A stretch of DNA of 64,000 bases from Gracilimonas sp. (GTDB lineage: Bacteria; Bacteroidota; Rhodothermia; Balneolales; Balneolaceae), in the NCBI RefSeq assembly GCF_017641085.1, contig NZ_JAEPPI010000001.1, forward strand, positions 1,364,001-1,428,000, read 5' to 3'. A program made the translations under genes and the position numbers. Shown piece by piece: positions 17,179-25,896 of the stretch; position 1 is the stretch's first letter, and each line of letters begins with the position of its first letter. The notes under the pieces were generated by a model. That model was given only the letters and a program-made list of their open reading frames with translations. It made no database searches and was not told the origin of the DNA.

Positions 17179-19932
17179 TTAATGCGCTTCCAACCAATTA
17201 CCAGCTACTCCTGAATCAACATCCAGCGGCACTTCCAGCTCAAAAGCGGTTTCCATCAGTTCGTTGATTTTGGCAGGCACTTCATCCAGTTCGCTTTCAT
17301 GAATTTCGAAGATCAGCTCATCATGCACCTGCAGCAGCATGCGACTTTTCTTGTTGTTGTTCTTCAGCCAGTGATGAATGTTAATCATGGCCAGCTTAAT
17401 GATGTCGGCAGCTGTTCCCTGAATCGGCATATTGATAGCCGTTCGTTCGGCAAAGCCCCGTACGTTCCAGTTCCCAGATTTGATGTCAGGAATATACCGG
17501 CGACGGCCCAGCAGGGTTTTCACATAACCATGCTCCCGGGCAAACTCCTTTGTATCATTGATGTAATTCAGAATATTCGGGAACCGCTCGAAATATTGAT
17601 CTATCATCTCCTTGCCTTCGTTATTCTCAATTCCCAAACGTGAAGCAAGCCCATAGGCACTTACCCCGTAAGGAATTCCGAAGTTTACTTCTTTGGCTTT
17701 ACGCCGATGGTCGGCCGTCACTTCATCCAGCGAATCCAGATCAAATATTTCCTTTGCTGTTCTGGAGTGAATGTCTTCTTTGTTTTTGAAGGCTTCCATC
17801 ATCGCCTCATCCTGGGCAATATGTGCAATAACCCTAAGTTCAACTTGTGAGTAATCGGCAGACATGATCTTATACCCTTCCTCCGCAATAAATGCCTTTC
17901 GTATCTCTCGCCCCCTTTTGGTTCGAATTGGGATATTCTGAAGGTTTGGATTGGAGGAACTCAACCGTCCTGTCGCAGCCACGCTTTGATTGAACTCGGT
18001 ATGAATACGACCGGTATCTTCATTGATCAACTCCGGCAGTGCATCCACATAGGTTGATTTTAGTTTTGTCAGCTGGCGGTAATCCAGAATCAGACTTGGC
18101 ATTTCATATTTGGCAGCCAGCTTTGTTAAAACTGATTCGGCCGTAGAATACTGCCCCGTTTTGGTTTTCTTGCCGGCCGGCAGGTCCATTTTCTCGAACA
18201 AAATGGTGCCCAGCTGCTGTGGAGAATTGATGTTAAACTCCTCTCCCGCCTTGTCATAAATCTGTTTTTCCAGTTCTTTCAGGTCTTTGTCCAGTTCCCT
18301 GGAAAAGGCCGCCAGCATATCGGTGTCCAGCTTTACGCCTTTATACTCCATATCAGCCAGCACTTCCATCAGCGGATAATCTACGGTGTAGGCTATCTCC
18401 TCCAGCTCGTCTTCCTTCAGCTTGTCGCTTAGAATTTCATACAAACGCAGGGTGATATCGGAATCTTCACAGGCATACAGATATACGTCTTCCGGCTTCA
18501 GCTCTGCCATTGAAATCTGCTTCTTCCCTTTTCCAATGAGTTCTTCGATGGGAACAGGCTTGTAGTTCAGCAAACTCTTGGCAAGCTCATCCATTTTCAG
18601 GCGCTGATTTGCATCAATCAGGTAAGCGGCGACCATGGTATCAAAGGCCTTGCCCTTAATTTCGATTCCGGATCGCTTCAGCATCAGGTAGTCAAATTTA
18701 TAGTTATGTGCCACCTTGGTTGACTCCTCATTCTCGAACAACGGACGAAGAATTTCTATTACTTCCTTTTCATCCAAACCTCCTTCTACGTTCACCGGGA
18801 TATAATAGCCGGTTCCGGGAGTGGCAGTAAGTGAAATTCCTACCAGTCCGGCTGAAACAGGATCAGGGCTGTCCGTTTCCGTGTCAAAGCAGAATTCCTT
18901 TTTATCTTTGAACTGTTCAGCAAGCTTCTTCACTTCATCCAGAGAGTTCACCAACTCATAGTTTACCTTATCCTCATCCAGCTCCTGCTTGGGAGCTTCC
19001 TCTTTAAATGAACCAAAAAGGTCAACCTGATCTCCATCTTTTGAGGCAACCGGACCTTCCTCTCCCAGATACTTCTTGGTAAGGGTTCGAAATTCCATTC
19101 GCTTGAAGAACAAACCCAGTTCTTTCTTGTCGGGCCCTTTCCACTCCAGTTCTTCCCAATCCTCAGTTTCGGGTACATCGGTTTTTATAGTGACCATAAA
19201 CTTGGCATGAAGGGCCTGCTCACCATATTCCATCAAGCCTTCGCGGGCTCGTTTTCCACTGATATTCGGAGCATCTTCGATGGCTTTTTCCAGCGATCCG
19301 TACTTCTTAATCAGCTTAGGTGCTCCCTTCTTTCCAATACCCGGCACCCCCGGAATATTATCCGAGGTATCACCGATCATAGCCAGCACATCAATCACCT
19401 GCTCCGGATACACTCCGAAATAATCTTTCACACCTTCCCGATCGATAATATTGAAGCCACCGTTATTGTTGTCCGGCTTCATCATGCGAATGTGATCGTG
19501 CACCAGCTGCATAAAATCTTTGTCGGGTGTCACCAGCATCACATCTACATCATCAGCGTTTGCGCCGCTGGCGATGGTTCCGATAATGTCATCCGCTTCG
19601 TAGCCATCCTGTTCTATATTCGTGATTCCCCACGCCTTCACCATTTCTTTGATAAGCGGGATACCAATGGTTAATTCCTCTGGCTGGGGCGGGCGATTGG
19701 CTTTATAGTCCTCATCTTCTTCATGCCTGAACGTGGGTTCGTGCGTATCCCAGGCAACAGCAATGTGAGTCGGTTTCTCTTCGTCCAGCATTTTCTCCAG
19801 GGTATTGGCAAAACCGAGAACGGGTCCGGTTGGAATGCCCTCCGAGTTTTTAAGCCTGCTGTTTATAAACGCAAAGTGTGCACGGTAGGCCAGCGCCATT
19901 CCGTCCAGTAAAAAGAGAAGTTTTTTAGACAT
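17179..19932 (-). CDS. polA: DNA polymerase I
   Basis: 917-residue DNA polymerase I for Okazaki fragment maturation and excision-repair synthesis. The N-terminal 5'-3' exonuclease domain runs from LFLLDGMALAYRAHFAF to about residue 290. The middle 3'-5' proofreading domain keeps its metal-binding motifs: DTETDS, the N...D of HNYKFDYLML, and YACEDSD. The C-terminal family A polymerase domain has DYSQVELRVIAHI (motif A), KEVNFGIPYG (motif B) and QVHDELIFEI (motif C). All three activities therefore look intact. It is transcribed divergently from the adenosine deaminase gene across a 148-bp AT-rich gap. Confidence 0.98.
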   Translation of the reverse strand: MSKKLLFLLDGMALAYRAHFAFINSRLKNSEGIPTGPVLGFANTLEKMLDEEKPTHIAVAWDTHEPTFRHEEDEDYKANRPPQPEELTIGIPLIKEMVKAWGITNIEQDGYEADDIIGTIASGANADDVDVMLVTPDKDFMQLVHDHIRMMKPDNNNGGFNIIDREGVKDYFGVYPEQVIDVLAMIGDTSDNIPGVPGIGKKGAPKLIKKYGSLEKAIEDAPNISGKRAREGLMEYGEQALHAKFMVTIKTDVPETEDWEELEWKGPDKKELGLFFKRMEFRTLTKKYLGEEGPVASKDGDQVDLFGSFKEEAPKQELDEDKVNYELVNSLDEVKKLAEQFKDKKEFCFDTETDSPDPVSAGLVGISLTATPGTGYYIPVNVEGGLDEKEVIEILRPLFENEESTKVAHNYKFDYLMLKRSGIEIKGKAFDTMVAAYLIDANQRLKMDELAKSLLNYKPVPIEELIGKGKKQISMAELKPEDVYLYACEDSDITLRLYEILSDKLKEDELEEIAYTVDYPLMEVLADMEYKGVKLDTDMLAAFSRELDKDLKELEKQIYDKAGEEFNINSPQQLGTILFEKMDLPAGKKTKTGQYSTAESVLTKLAAKYEMPSLILDYRQLTKLKSTYVDALPELINEDTGRIHTEFNQSVAATGRLSSSNPNLQNIPIRTKRGREIRKAFIAEEGYKIMSADYSQVELRVIAHIAQDEAMMEAFKNKEDIHSRTAKEIFDLDSLDEVTADHRRKAKEVNFGIPYGVSAYGLASRLGIENNEGKEMIDQYFERFPNILNYINDTKEFAREHGYVKTLLGRRRYIPDIKSGNWNVRGFAERTAINMPIQGTAADIIKLAMINIHHWLKNNNKKSRMLLQVHDELIFEIHESELDEVPAKINELMETAFELEVPLDVDSGVAGNWLEAH

Positions 19933-20080
19933 TGAATCTGATTATTTTGAACGTGTACAATGAACATGGAAACTAATTTTTTTTGATTCTAATTACGAAT
20001 ATAGATTACATATCATCCACCCCGGTAAAATGCCATTTCCATGCAATTTCTTTTTGATACTTAGAATATCAACTCATTAA

Positions 20081-21070
20081 ATGAATTTAAACTCGCTGCC
20101 AAAAATTGAATTACATCTACACCTGGATTGCTCTTTAAGCTTTGATGTGGTTAAACATTTACGTCCCGGAATAACCCAGGAGCAATATAAATCAGATTTT
20201 ATTGCTCCGGCCAACTGCTCCAGTCTGGATGAATACCTGAAGTGTGCGCAGGAACCCATAGCCCTCATGCAATCCAAAGAGCAGCTGGAGATGGTAACTC
20301 TCGATCTGTTCCAACAGCTGAAAAAAGATCATGTGATTTACGCTGAAATCCGTTTCGCCCCGCTTCAGCATTGCAACAAGGGTTTGACCGCAGAAGAGGT
20401 TGTGCAAGCTGTAGATGAAGCTACTGCCAAAGGGATAAATGAAACGGGTATTGAAGCGAGAATCATCTTGTGCACGCTTCGCCATTTTACAGAAGAACAA
20501 AGCATGCAAACCGTGCGGCTCGTGGAAAAATTTAAAGGCAGCCGTGTTACCGGTTTTGATATAGCCGCTGATGAAACCCTGCCGGTTGATAACCACATCA
20601 AAGCTTTTGAATACGCCAATCGAAACAACATTCCCTGCACGGCCCATGCCGGGGAAGCGTGCGGAGCGGAAAGCGTACGTGAAGTTTTACAGAATTTCTA
20701 CCCTTCCCGAATTGGTCATGGCGTTCGAAGCCTGGAAGACGATGCACTCATGGGTCACCTCAAAGAACAAAACATTCACCTGGAGGTGTGCCCAACCAGT
20801 AACGTGCAAACCGGGATTTACGATTCAGTGGCCAATCACCGGGTCAATGAAATCTACGAGCGGGGAAATTCACTGAGTATCAATACAGACGGACGTACAA
20901 TTTCCAATGTTTCTTTGAACGAAGAGTATTCTTCTTTGAATAAGCACTTTAACTGGAAACCCGAACACTTTTTTCGTGTTAACCATCACGCTATAGATGC
21001 TGCTTTTTGTAATGAGGAGACGAAAGAGACATTGCGCCGTAAACTAAAAGATGGGTCTAAGAACGATTGA
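20081..21070 (+). CDS. add: Adenosine deaminase
   Basis: Zinc-dependent deaminase converting (deoxy)adenosine to (deoxy)inosine in purine salvage, 329 residues. The HxH pair is H12/H14 in LHLHLDCS, the HAGE motif gives H189 and catalytic E192, H213 lies in RIGHGVR, and the metal Asp is D270 in SINTDG. Two details differ from the textbook enzyme: LDG is LDC, and the Asp after the metal Asp (NTDD) is Gly (NTDG). Similar variation occurs in bacterial adenosine deaminase subfamilies, so I keep the name but treat the exact substrate as likely rather than certain. Confidence 0.88.
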   Translation: MNLNSLPKIELHLHLDCSLSFDVVKHLRPGITQEQYKSDFIAPANCSSLDEYLKCAQEPIALMQSKEQLEMVTLDLFQQLKKDHVIYAEIRFAPLQHCNKGLTAEEVVQAVDEATAKGINETGIEARIILCTLRHFTEEQSMQTVRLVEKFKGSRVTGFDIAADETLPVDNHIKAFEYANRNNIPCTAHAGEACGAESVREVLQNFYPSRIGHGVRSLEDDALMGHLKEQNIHLEVCPTSNVQTGIYDSVANHRVNEIYERGNSLSINTDGRTISNVSLNEEYSSLNKHFNWKPEHFFRVNHHAIDAAFCNEETKETLRRKLKDGSKND

Positions 21071-21123
21071 AAGTAAAATAGGGAGATATTTGCAGAGCAA
21101 GTGTCTGTCCCCTGAATCAACTT

Positions 21124-22656
21124 TCAATTCTCATCCCTCAAAACTATTCCGGTTCTCTGTTTACTTATTTCGCTTCCGGATTTTGCTACCCGGCCGTTAA
21201 CAATCACCCACTCAAATCCGGTGGCCGGTTTGTGGGGAGATGAGAAAGTGGCGTTATCCTGCACCTGTTCCGGATCAAAAATCACGATGTCTGCTTTTTT
21301 ACCGGTTTGAAGTACACCCCGATCAGTTATTCCAAGTGTTTGTACAGACAGTCCCGACATCTTATAAACGGCCTCTTCTATGGAAAGGGATTGCTCTTCT
21401 ACCACATATTTTCGAATGATTTTGGCAAAGCTGCCGTAGCCTCTTGGGTGACGCATACCCGGACTCCCATCCGAACTGATCATTACTCCATCCGCTATGG
21501 CAATGCGATCCTGTAACTCTTCATTCATTACAAAATGAGCGGCTGATCCTGCATTTGGACCCATTTGAAGCAGAAAATCAATGGGAGTTACACCTTCGGC
21601 TTTTGCTGCTTCAGCCAGTGTTTGCCCGGCATATGTACCTGACCCGAACAGAATTGCATCCGGGCCGTTTCGCTGTTCCACTTTCGATTCCAGAAACTCC
21701 CGCAGCAGCGTTGGATTCTCCTTCATGATGGCCTTCCATTCTTTCTCTGTTTTGGCCCAGGTTGGGAACACAATCCCAATCCCGGTGTAGCTGGCTGCGT
21801 ACGGATAGGTATCTGCAGTGAAAGTAATTCCTTCTTCATTGTAAGACTCTATCTGATTCAGTACTTCTTCAGCCCGCTCTTCTCCTTTTCCATATACAAC
21901 TTTAAAGTGAGATGCATGAACGCGAGCATATTGCCCCAACTCAGCCAATTCTTCTAAAGATTCAGCTATCCGAGAGTCGTCTTCGCTGCGCATATGGCTC
22001 ATTACGATCCCGTCAAATTCTCCTACAACTTTGGCAAGAGCAGTTAGTTCATCGGGCTTGGCATACAGCCCCGGCACATATTCAAGTCCAAGGCTCATCC
22101 CAAAGGTACCGGCTGTCAGGTCAGCTCGTAGCTTGGCTTGCATTCGCTCGATATCACGGTCAAATACTTCTTTGTCTTCGTTCAAACCTACCGATCTTCT
22201 AAGAGTGGCATGCCCCACTAAAGCAGCTACATTAACCGCCGGCTTTGCAGCTTCCACCTCTTCAAACCAATCAGCAAGAGAACCGCTTGCAGGTGAGGAA
22301 CCATCCTGACCAAGCAGAATAGTAGTAACACCCATCGACAGGTAGCTCTCAAATTCCGGTGTTCGAATCGGATTTCCGTGAGCATGCATATCAATAAATC
22401 CGGGAGCTACCACTTTCCCTGATGCATCTATCATTCGTATTCCATGAAGGGTATCCGGGCTGATCTCACCAATGGTATGAATGGAATCTCCACGAACCAG
22501 TAGATCTGCCTGATAAGCATCTTCCCCGGTTCCATCTACGATGGTTCCATTCAGAATCAGCAGATCTGCATTGTTTTGAGCCTGAAGTTCTCCTGCGCCC
22601 GCAAAAAAGTTAATTAAGCTAAAAGCCAGGATGAGTGTGGAAATAGTTTTTTTCAT
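21124..22656 (-). CDS. Secreted D-aminoacylase-type amidohydrolase
   Basis: Amidohydrolase of the N-acyl-D-amino-acid deacylase family, 510 residues from the ATG at 22656. That start gives a signal peptide (MKKTISTLILAFSLINFFAGAGELQAQ); the frame extends to 22716. Metal-binding motif FIDMHAHGN, the SHMRSED loop and the late ISSDGSPGMRHPRGYG segment are family hallmarks. It would hydrolyse N-acyl-D-amino acids, or related cyclic or dipeptide amides, in the periplasm. It lies 101 bp downstream of ychF on the same strand. The substrate within the family is uncertain. Confidence 0.88.
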   Translation of the reverse strand: MKKTISTLILAFSLINFFAGAGELQAQNNADLLILNGTIVDGTGEDAYQADLLVRGDSIHTIGEISPDTLHGIRMIDASGKVVAPGFIDMHAHGNPIRTPEFESYLSMGVTTILLGQDGSSPASGSLADWFEEVEAAKPAVNVAALVGHATLRRSVGLNEDKEVFDRDIERMQAKLRADLTAGTFGMSLGLEYVPGLYAKPDELTALAKVVGEFDGIVMSHMRSEDDSRIAESLEELAELGQYARVHASHFKVVYGKGEERAEEVLNQIESYNEEGITFTADTYPYAASYTGIGIVFPTWAKTEKEWKAIMKENPTLLREFLESKVEQRNGPDAILFGSGTYAGQTLAEAAKAEGVTPIDFLLQMGPNAGSAAHFVMNEELQDRIAIADGVMISSDGSPGMRHPRGYGSFAKIIRKYVVEEQSLSIEEAVYKMSGLSVQTLGITDRGVLQTGKKADIVIFDPEQVQDNATFSSPHKPATGFEWVIVNGRVAKSGSEISKQRTGIVLRDEN

Positions 22657-22757
22657 TGGATGCCTTCTCTGTGGTATGAAATAAAATTCATCACAAAGAA
22701 AGCCAAACCCGGCCACACTTAAAAGGATGTCTATGAAATTATGTGGAGCTTAAACCC

Positions 22758-23852
22758 TTAAACATTAAAACGGAAAAGCAGTACATCACCGTCTTGCACA
22801 ACATATTCCTTTCCTTCCTGACGCATTTTTCCGGCTTCGCGAGCGGCTTTTTCTGAGCCGAGTTCTTCATAGTCCTTGAAAGCAATAGTCTCGGCACGGA
22901 TGAATCCTTTTTCAAAGTCAGTGTGTATGACCCCGGCTGCCTGTGGGGCTTTAGTCCCTTTTTTGATGGTCCAGGCACGCGCTTCTTTAGGTCCGGCTGT
23001 GAAATACGTAATCAACCCAAGCTCTTTGAAGGCTCCTTTAATCAGTCGGTCTAAGCCTGCACTTGGTACGCCCAATTCTTCCAGGAACATTTCTTTTTCA
23101 TCTTCGTCAAGCTCGGCGATTTCAGCTTCAATCTTAGCACAAAACATTACGGTTTCATCATCGTGCTCAGAAGCAATCTCTTTGACGGTATCCACGTATT
23201 CGTTCCCGTCTTCCAGGTCAGATTCTCCAACGTTACAGGCATAAAGCACCTGTTTATCGGATAGCAGGAACAGGTCTTTGTAGGCTTCCCTCTCTTCTTT
23301 GGAGACTTCGAAAGTCCGGGCTGAATTGCCTTCTCCCAAATGATCAGCCAGCCTTTGAACGATCTCTAACTGGGCTACTTTGGCTTTATCGCCGCCTTTA
23401 GCTTCTTTCTTCAGCTTCTCCACCCGCTTTTCAACCGATTCCAGGTCCTTCAGAATTAATTCTTCCTCAATGATGCGAATGTCCCGCTCGGGATCAACAC
23501 TTCCTTCCACGTGAATTATATCGTTATCATCAAAGCAACGAACCACATGCAGGATCAGGTCAACTTCCCGAATATGAGATAAAAAGGCATTCCCTTTCCC
23601 CTTTCCTTCAGAAGCACCCTTTACCAAACCGGCAATATCCACAAACTCGATGGTAGCCGGCAGTACGTTTTTGGATTCAGCCAGCTCTGCCAGTATATGC
23701 AGTCTGTCATCGGGAACAGGAACCATGCCCACATTCGGGTCGATGGTACAAAAAGGGAAGTTAGCTGATTCGGCTCCGGCGTTACTCAGGGCATTAAATA
23801 AGGTTGATTTACCTACGTTGGGTAGCCCAACAATTCCACATCTTAAGCTCAT
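22758..23852 (-). CDS. ychF: Redox-regulated ATPase YchF
   Basis: Obg-family P-loop NTPase of 364 residues that prefers ATP and binds ribosomes, with roles in stress adaptation. G1 is GLPNVGKSTLFNAL, G3 is VDIAGLVKGASEGKGKGNAFL, and the NxxE replacement of the GTP-specificity motif is consistent with ATP use. The C-terminal TGS-like domain ends with the invariant-type tail YVVQDGDVLLFRFNV. It follows the phosphatase gene by 18 bp in a nusB-phosphatase-ychF group. Confidence 0.97.
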   Translation of the reverse strand: MSLRCGIVGLPNVGKSTLFNALSNAGAESANFPFCTIDPNVGMVPVPDDRLHILAELAESKNVLPATIEFVDIAGLVKGASEGKGKGNAFLSHIREVDLILHVVRCFDDNDIIHVEGSVDPERDIRIIEEELILKDLESVEKRVEKLKKEAKGGDKAKVAQLEIVQRLADHLGEGNSARTFEVSKEEREAYKDLFLLSDKQVLYACNVGESDLEDGNEYVDTVKEIASEHDDETVMFCAKIEAEIAELDEDEKEMFLEELGVPSAGLDRLIKGAFKELGLITYFTAGPKEARAWTIKKGTKAPQAAGVIHTDFEKGFIRAETIAFKDYEELGSEKAAREAGKMRQEGKEYVVQDGDVLLFRFNV

Positions 23853-23870
23853 GTACGGATTATTTGAATT

Positions 23871-24548
23871 TTAAAAGTCTAAACTATCTTGTTGAATAAA
23901 TTTGGTTTCGGGGAGAGCCACAGCCGTTAAAACGCCATAGCCTCTTTCTTTATACACACAGCCGGTGTCTATGCCCAGCATGTTTGGTTCTACAATGGGT
24001 TCCTTTACCGGGGTATGACCAAAAACCACCGTTTTCTCCCACACGTTCTTGCGCGCATACACATGATCGCGCTGCCAGATAAACTGATCACGCTCGTATT
24101 TACTTTCCAGGTTTTCCTGAATGGTCAAATCGGGAGATATGCCACCGTGCACAAAAAAATAATCTTCGGTCTCCCAGTACAACACGGTGTTTTTGAAAAA
24201 CTCGTAATGATCTTCCGGCAGGTCAAAGTCGCCCGGGGATGAATCGTAATCACTCAAAGTGGTATTCCCGCCATTGCTCAGCCACAAATTCCATTCCCCT
24301 TTTTCGTAGGCGTCCAGCAGCATTTGGTCATGATTGCCGGTCAGAAAAACACACTCATGATTCTGGTCAAATTCAATAAGCTGTTCTACCACCCGCCGGG
24401 AATCCGGACCACGATCCGTATAATCTCCAAGGAATACGTAAGTCGGTTTATTGTTGAAAGTATCATCAAGTGTGTTAAGCAGTGCTTCATTAGATTCTGC
24501 ACACCCGTGAATGTCGCCAATTGCTATAATTTCAGGATGTGATGCCAT
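23871..24548 (-). CDS. Calcineurin-like Ser/Thr-type phosphatase
   Basis: Metallophosphoesterase of 225 residues in the PPP-like group (PrpE / bacteriophage lambda phosphatase type). Motifs GDIHGC, GDYTDRGPDS, GNHD, VHGG and FGHTP supply the two-metal active site. It could dephosphorylate proteins or cleave diadenosine tetraphosphate; the sequence does not separate these. It sits 5 bp downstream of nusB and directly upstream of ychF. Confidence 0.9.
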   Translation of the reverse strand: MASHPEIIAIGDIHGCAESNEALLNTLDDTFNNKPTYVFLGDYTDRGPDSRRVVEQLIEFDQNHECVFLTGNHDQMLLDAYEKGEWNLWLSNGGNTTLSDYDSSPGDFDLPEDHYEFFKNTVLYWETEDYFFVHGGISPDLTIQENLESKYERDQFIWQRDHVYARKNVWEKTVVFGHTPVKEPIVEPNMLGIDTGCVYKERGYGVLTAVALPETKFIQQDSLDF

Positions 24549-24553
24549 GTTCT

Positions 24554-25024
24554 TTAATTATTTCCCAACGATTTTTGAATGAGTCCTCGCCCTTTTTTAT
24601 TAATGCGTCCTTTTTCATTCAAATCGCTCAAAGCAGCATCTAAAATTCCATTTATAAATCGTCCCGATTTAGCCGTGGAGTATCGTTTAGCTAGTTCGAT
24701 GGCCTCGTTAATGCTTACTTTGGTGGGAATTTCTTCGAAATAGATAAACTCGCAAATGGCCATTTTCAGGATCATGCGGTCAATTAAAGCCAGCCGGTTT
24801 ATGTCCCAGTTTTTAATATGATCGACAATTACTTCATCCAGCTCTTCTTCATGATCAATGGTTTCGAAAAATAATTTCTCTGCGAAACGGCGAAGGTCTT
24901 TCTCTTTGGTGAATTCTGCTTTCTTGATAATGGTGTCGGCGACGTGCTGGGTAGAATCTTTGCCGAGTTGGAGTGCGTAAATTGCTTTGAGAACCGTTTC
25001 TCGTACTTGTCTTCGATTGATCAT
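24554..25024 (-). CDS. nusB: Transcription antitermination factor NusB
   Basis: 156-residue all-helical NusB, which binds boxA RNA with NusE (S10) for rRNA antitermination. The [16 protein letters not shown] start and the C-terminal [23 protein letters not shown] are the family signature. The extra tail ([19 protein letters not shown]) is basic. First gene of the minus-strand nusB-phosphatase-ychF group. Confidence 0.96.
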   Translation of the reverse strand: MINRRQVRETVLKAIYALQLGKDSTQHVADTIIKKAEFTKEKDLRRFAEKLFFETIDHEEELDEVIVDHIKNWDINRLALIDRMILKMAICEFIYFEEIPTKVSINEAIELAKRYSTAKSGRFINGILDAALSDLNEKGRINKKGRGLIQKSLGNN

Positions 25025-25088
25025 GCCAAATAACTATTGTAGTGAGCGCCAAAGATACGGGTTTGTTGATACAATTGTGCATCATAAA

Positions 25089-25184
25089 AATCACAAATCG
25101 ACCTTTCGGTCAATCCCCGAATTCTCGGGGCAAATCTGCCTCGTTGATTTTCGAGCGATCGAACGACCGATTATAGATGGACGA
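25089..25184. repeat. Left direct repeat bracketing the four-helix-bundle gene
   Basis: About 96 bp beginning AATCACAAATCGACCTTTCG and ending GATGGACGA. It matches the block at 25624-25705 in the same orientation, with two near-identical segments: the first 26 bases, and about 36 bases containing TCGAGCGATCGAACGACCGA. The left copy carries an extra internal hairpin, CCCCGA-ATTC-TCGGGG, missing from the right copy. Confidence 0.85.
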
Positions 25185-25206
25185 ATTTGTCCTGTAAGGA
25201 ATTCGT
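25181..25206. repeat. Hairpin upstream of the four-helix-bundle gene
   Basis: ACGAATT (25181-25187) pairs with AATTCGT (25200-25206), with TCC/GGA pairing inside. It sits 41 bp before the four-helix-bundle start codon, immediately after the left repeat, and could be part of its leader or of the mobile unit's end. Confidence 0.5.
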
Positions 25207-25246
25207 ATCTGGTCGCTCTTACATAGAAAGAATAAATCAGAAAAAA

Positions 25247-25615
25247 ATGACCAAAGCACAACTTGAAGAACGGTTGATTCAATTTGCTGTTCTTATCATC
25301 AAAATTACTAATGAACTGCCTTCTAACAGAGCTTCAAACCAACTCGGGGGACAATTGCTTAGAAGCGGAACCTCCCCTGCACTTAACTATGGTGAGGCAA
25401 GAAGTGCAGAGTCGCTTAAAGATTTTATTCACAAAATGCAGCTGGTACTCAAAGAACTGCGGGAATCTTATGTTTGCCTTAAAATCATTCACTTATCAAA
25501 CTTATATAAAAATGAAAGTAGTATTGTTGAGGCTAAATCAGAATGCAATGAACTGATTTCTATCTTCGTAAAAAGCGTACAGACTGCGACCAAAAGAAAA
25601 ATGGGTAGCTCCTGA
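25247..25615 (+). CDS. Four-helix-bundle protein, S23/23S rRNA intervening-sequence family
   Basis: Small helical protein of 122 residues from the ATG at 25247 (AAAAAA immediately upstream; the frame extends to 25187 inside repeat sequence). The pattern LIQFAVLIIKITNELPSNRASNQLGGQLLRSGTS, then YGEARSAES and FIHKMQLVLKELRESYVCLKII, is typical of the S23/TIGR02436 four-helix-bundle family. That family was first found inside 23S rRNA intervening sequences and is related to the Avd protein of diversity-generating retroelements. Function is unknown. Here it is not in an rRNA gene. It lies between nusB and tRNA-Val, bracketed by direct repeats of 96 and 82 bp that are not otherwise seen in full in the window, suggesting a mobile cassette (inference). 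Confidence 0.88.
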   Translation: MTKAQLEERLIQFAVLIIKITNELPSNRASNQLGGQLLRSGTSPALNYGEARSAESLKDFIHKMQLVLKELRESYVCLKIIHLSNLYKNESSIVEAKSECNELISIFVKSVQTATKRKMGSS

Positions 25616-25623
25616 CTCAACCA

Positions 25624-25705
25624 AATCACAAATCGATCTTTCGGTCCATCGCAATTCTGTCTGGTTGATTATCGAGCGATCGAACGACCGATTATCGATG
25701 GACGA
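25624..25705. repeat. Right direct repeat bracketing the four-helix-bundle gene
   Basis: About 82 bp, same orientation as 25089-25184. It has an internal inverted repeat, GGTCCATCG near its left end against CGATGGAC near its right end, so each copy is a palindromic unit. The two copies plus the gene span 617 bp. Confidence 0.85.
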
Positions 25706-25788
25706 TTTTCATCTATATAAAACCCCAAACTAGCATTGTGTTACTCCCCGAAAGCTCCCTATATTTGAAGCCGTTATTTACTGATCTT

Positions 25789-25863
25789 GCGTCCTTAGCT
25801 CAGTTGGTTCAGAGCGCCGCCTTGACAGGGCGGAGGTCACTGGTTCGAGTCCAGTAGGACGCA
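25789..25863 (+). tRNA. tRNA-Val (anticodon GAC)
   Basis: The cloverleaf is complete. Acceptor arms GCGTCCT and AGGACGC pair fully, the D-arm is GCTC/GAGC, the anticodon stem is CCGCC/GGCGG with loop TTGACAG (GAC at 25824-25826), and the T-arm is ACTGG-TTCGAGT-CCAGT. Discriminator base is A and CCA is not encoded. It reads Val codons GUC/GUU. Confidence 0.97.
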
Positions 25864-25896
25864 CATTTATTTTTAGGATATCACTTCGCTGCTTTT

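Noticed and set aside
25789-25863. Possible tRNA-Asp
   Set aside because: The loop TTGACAG places GAC in the anticodon position, which is tRNA-Val; tRNA-Asp would need GTC.
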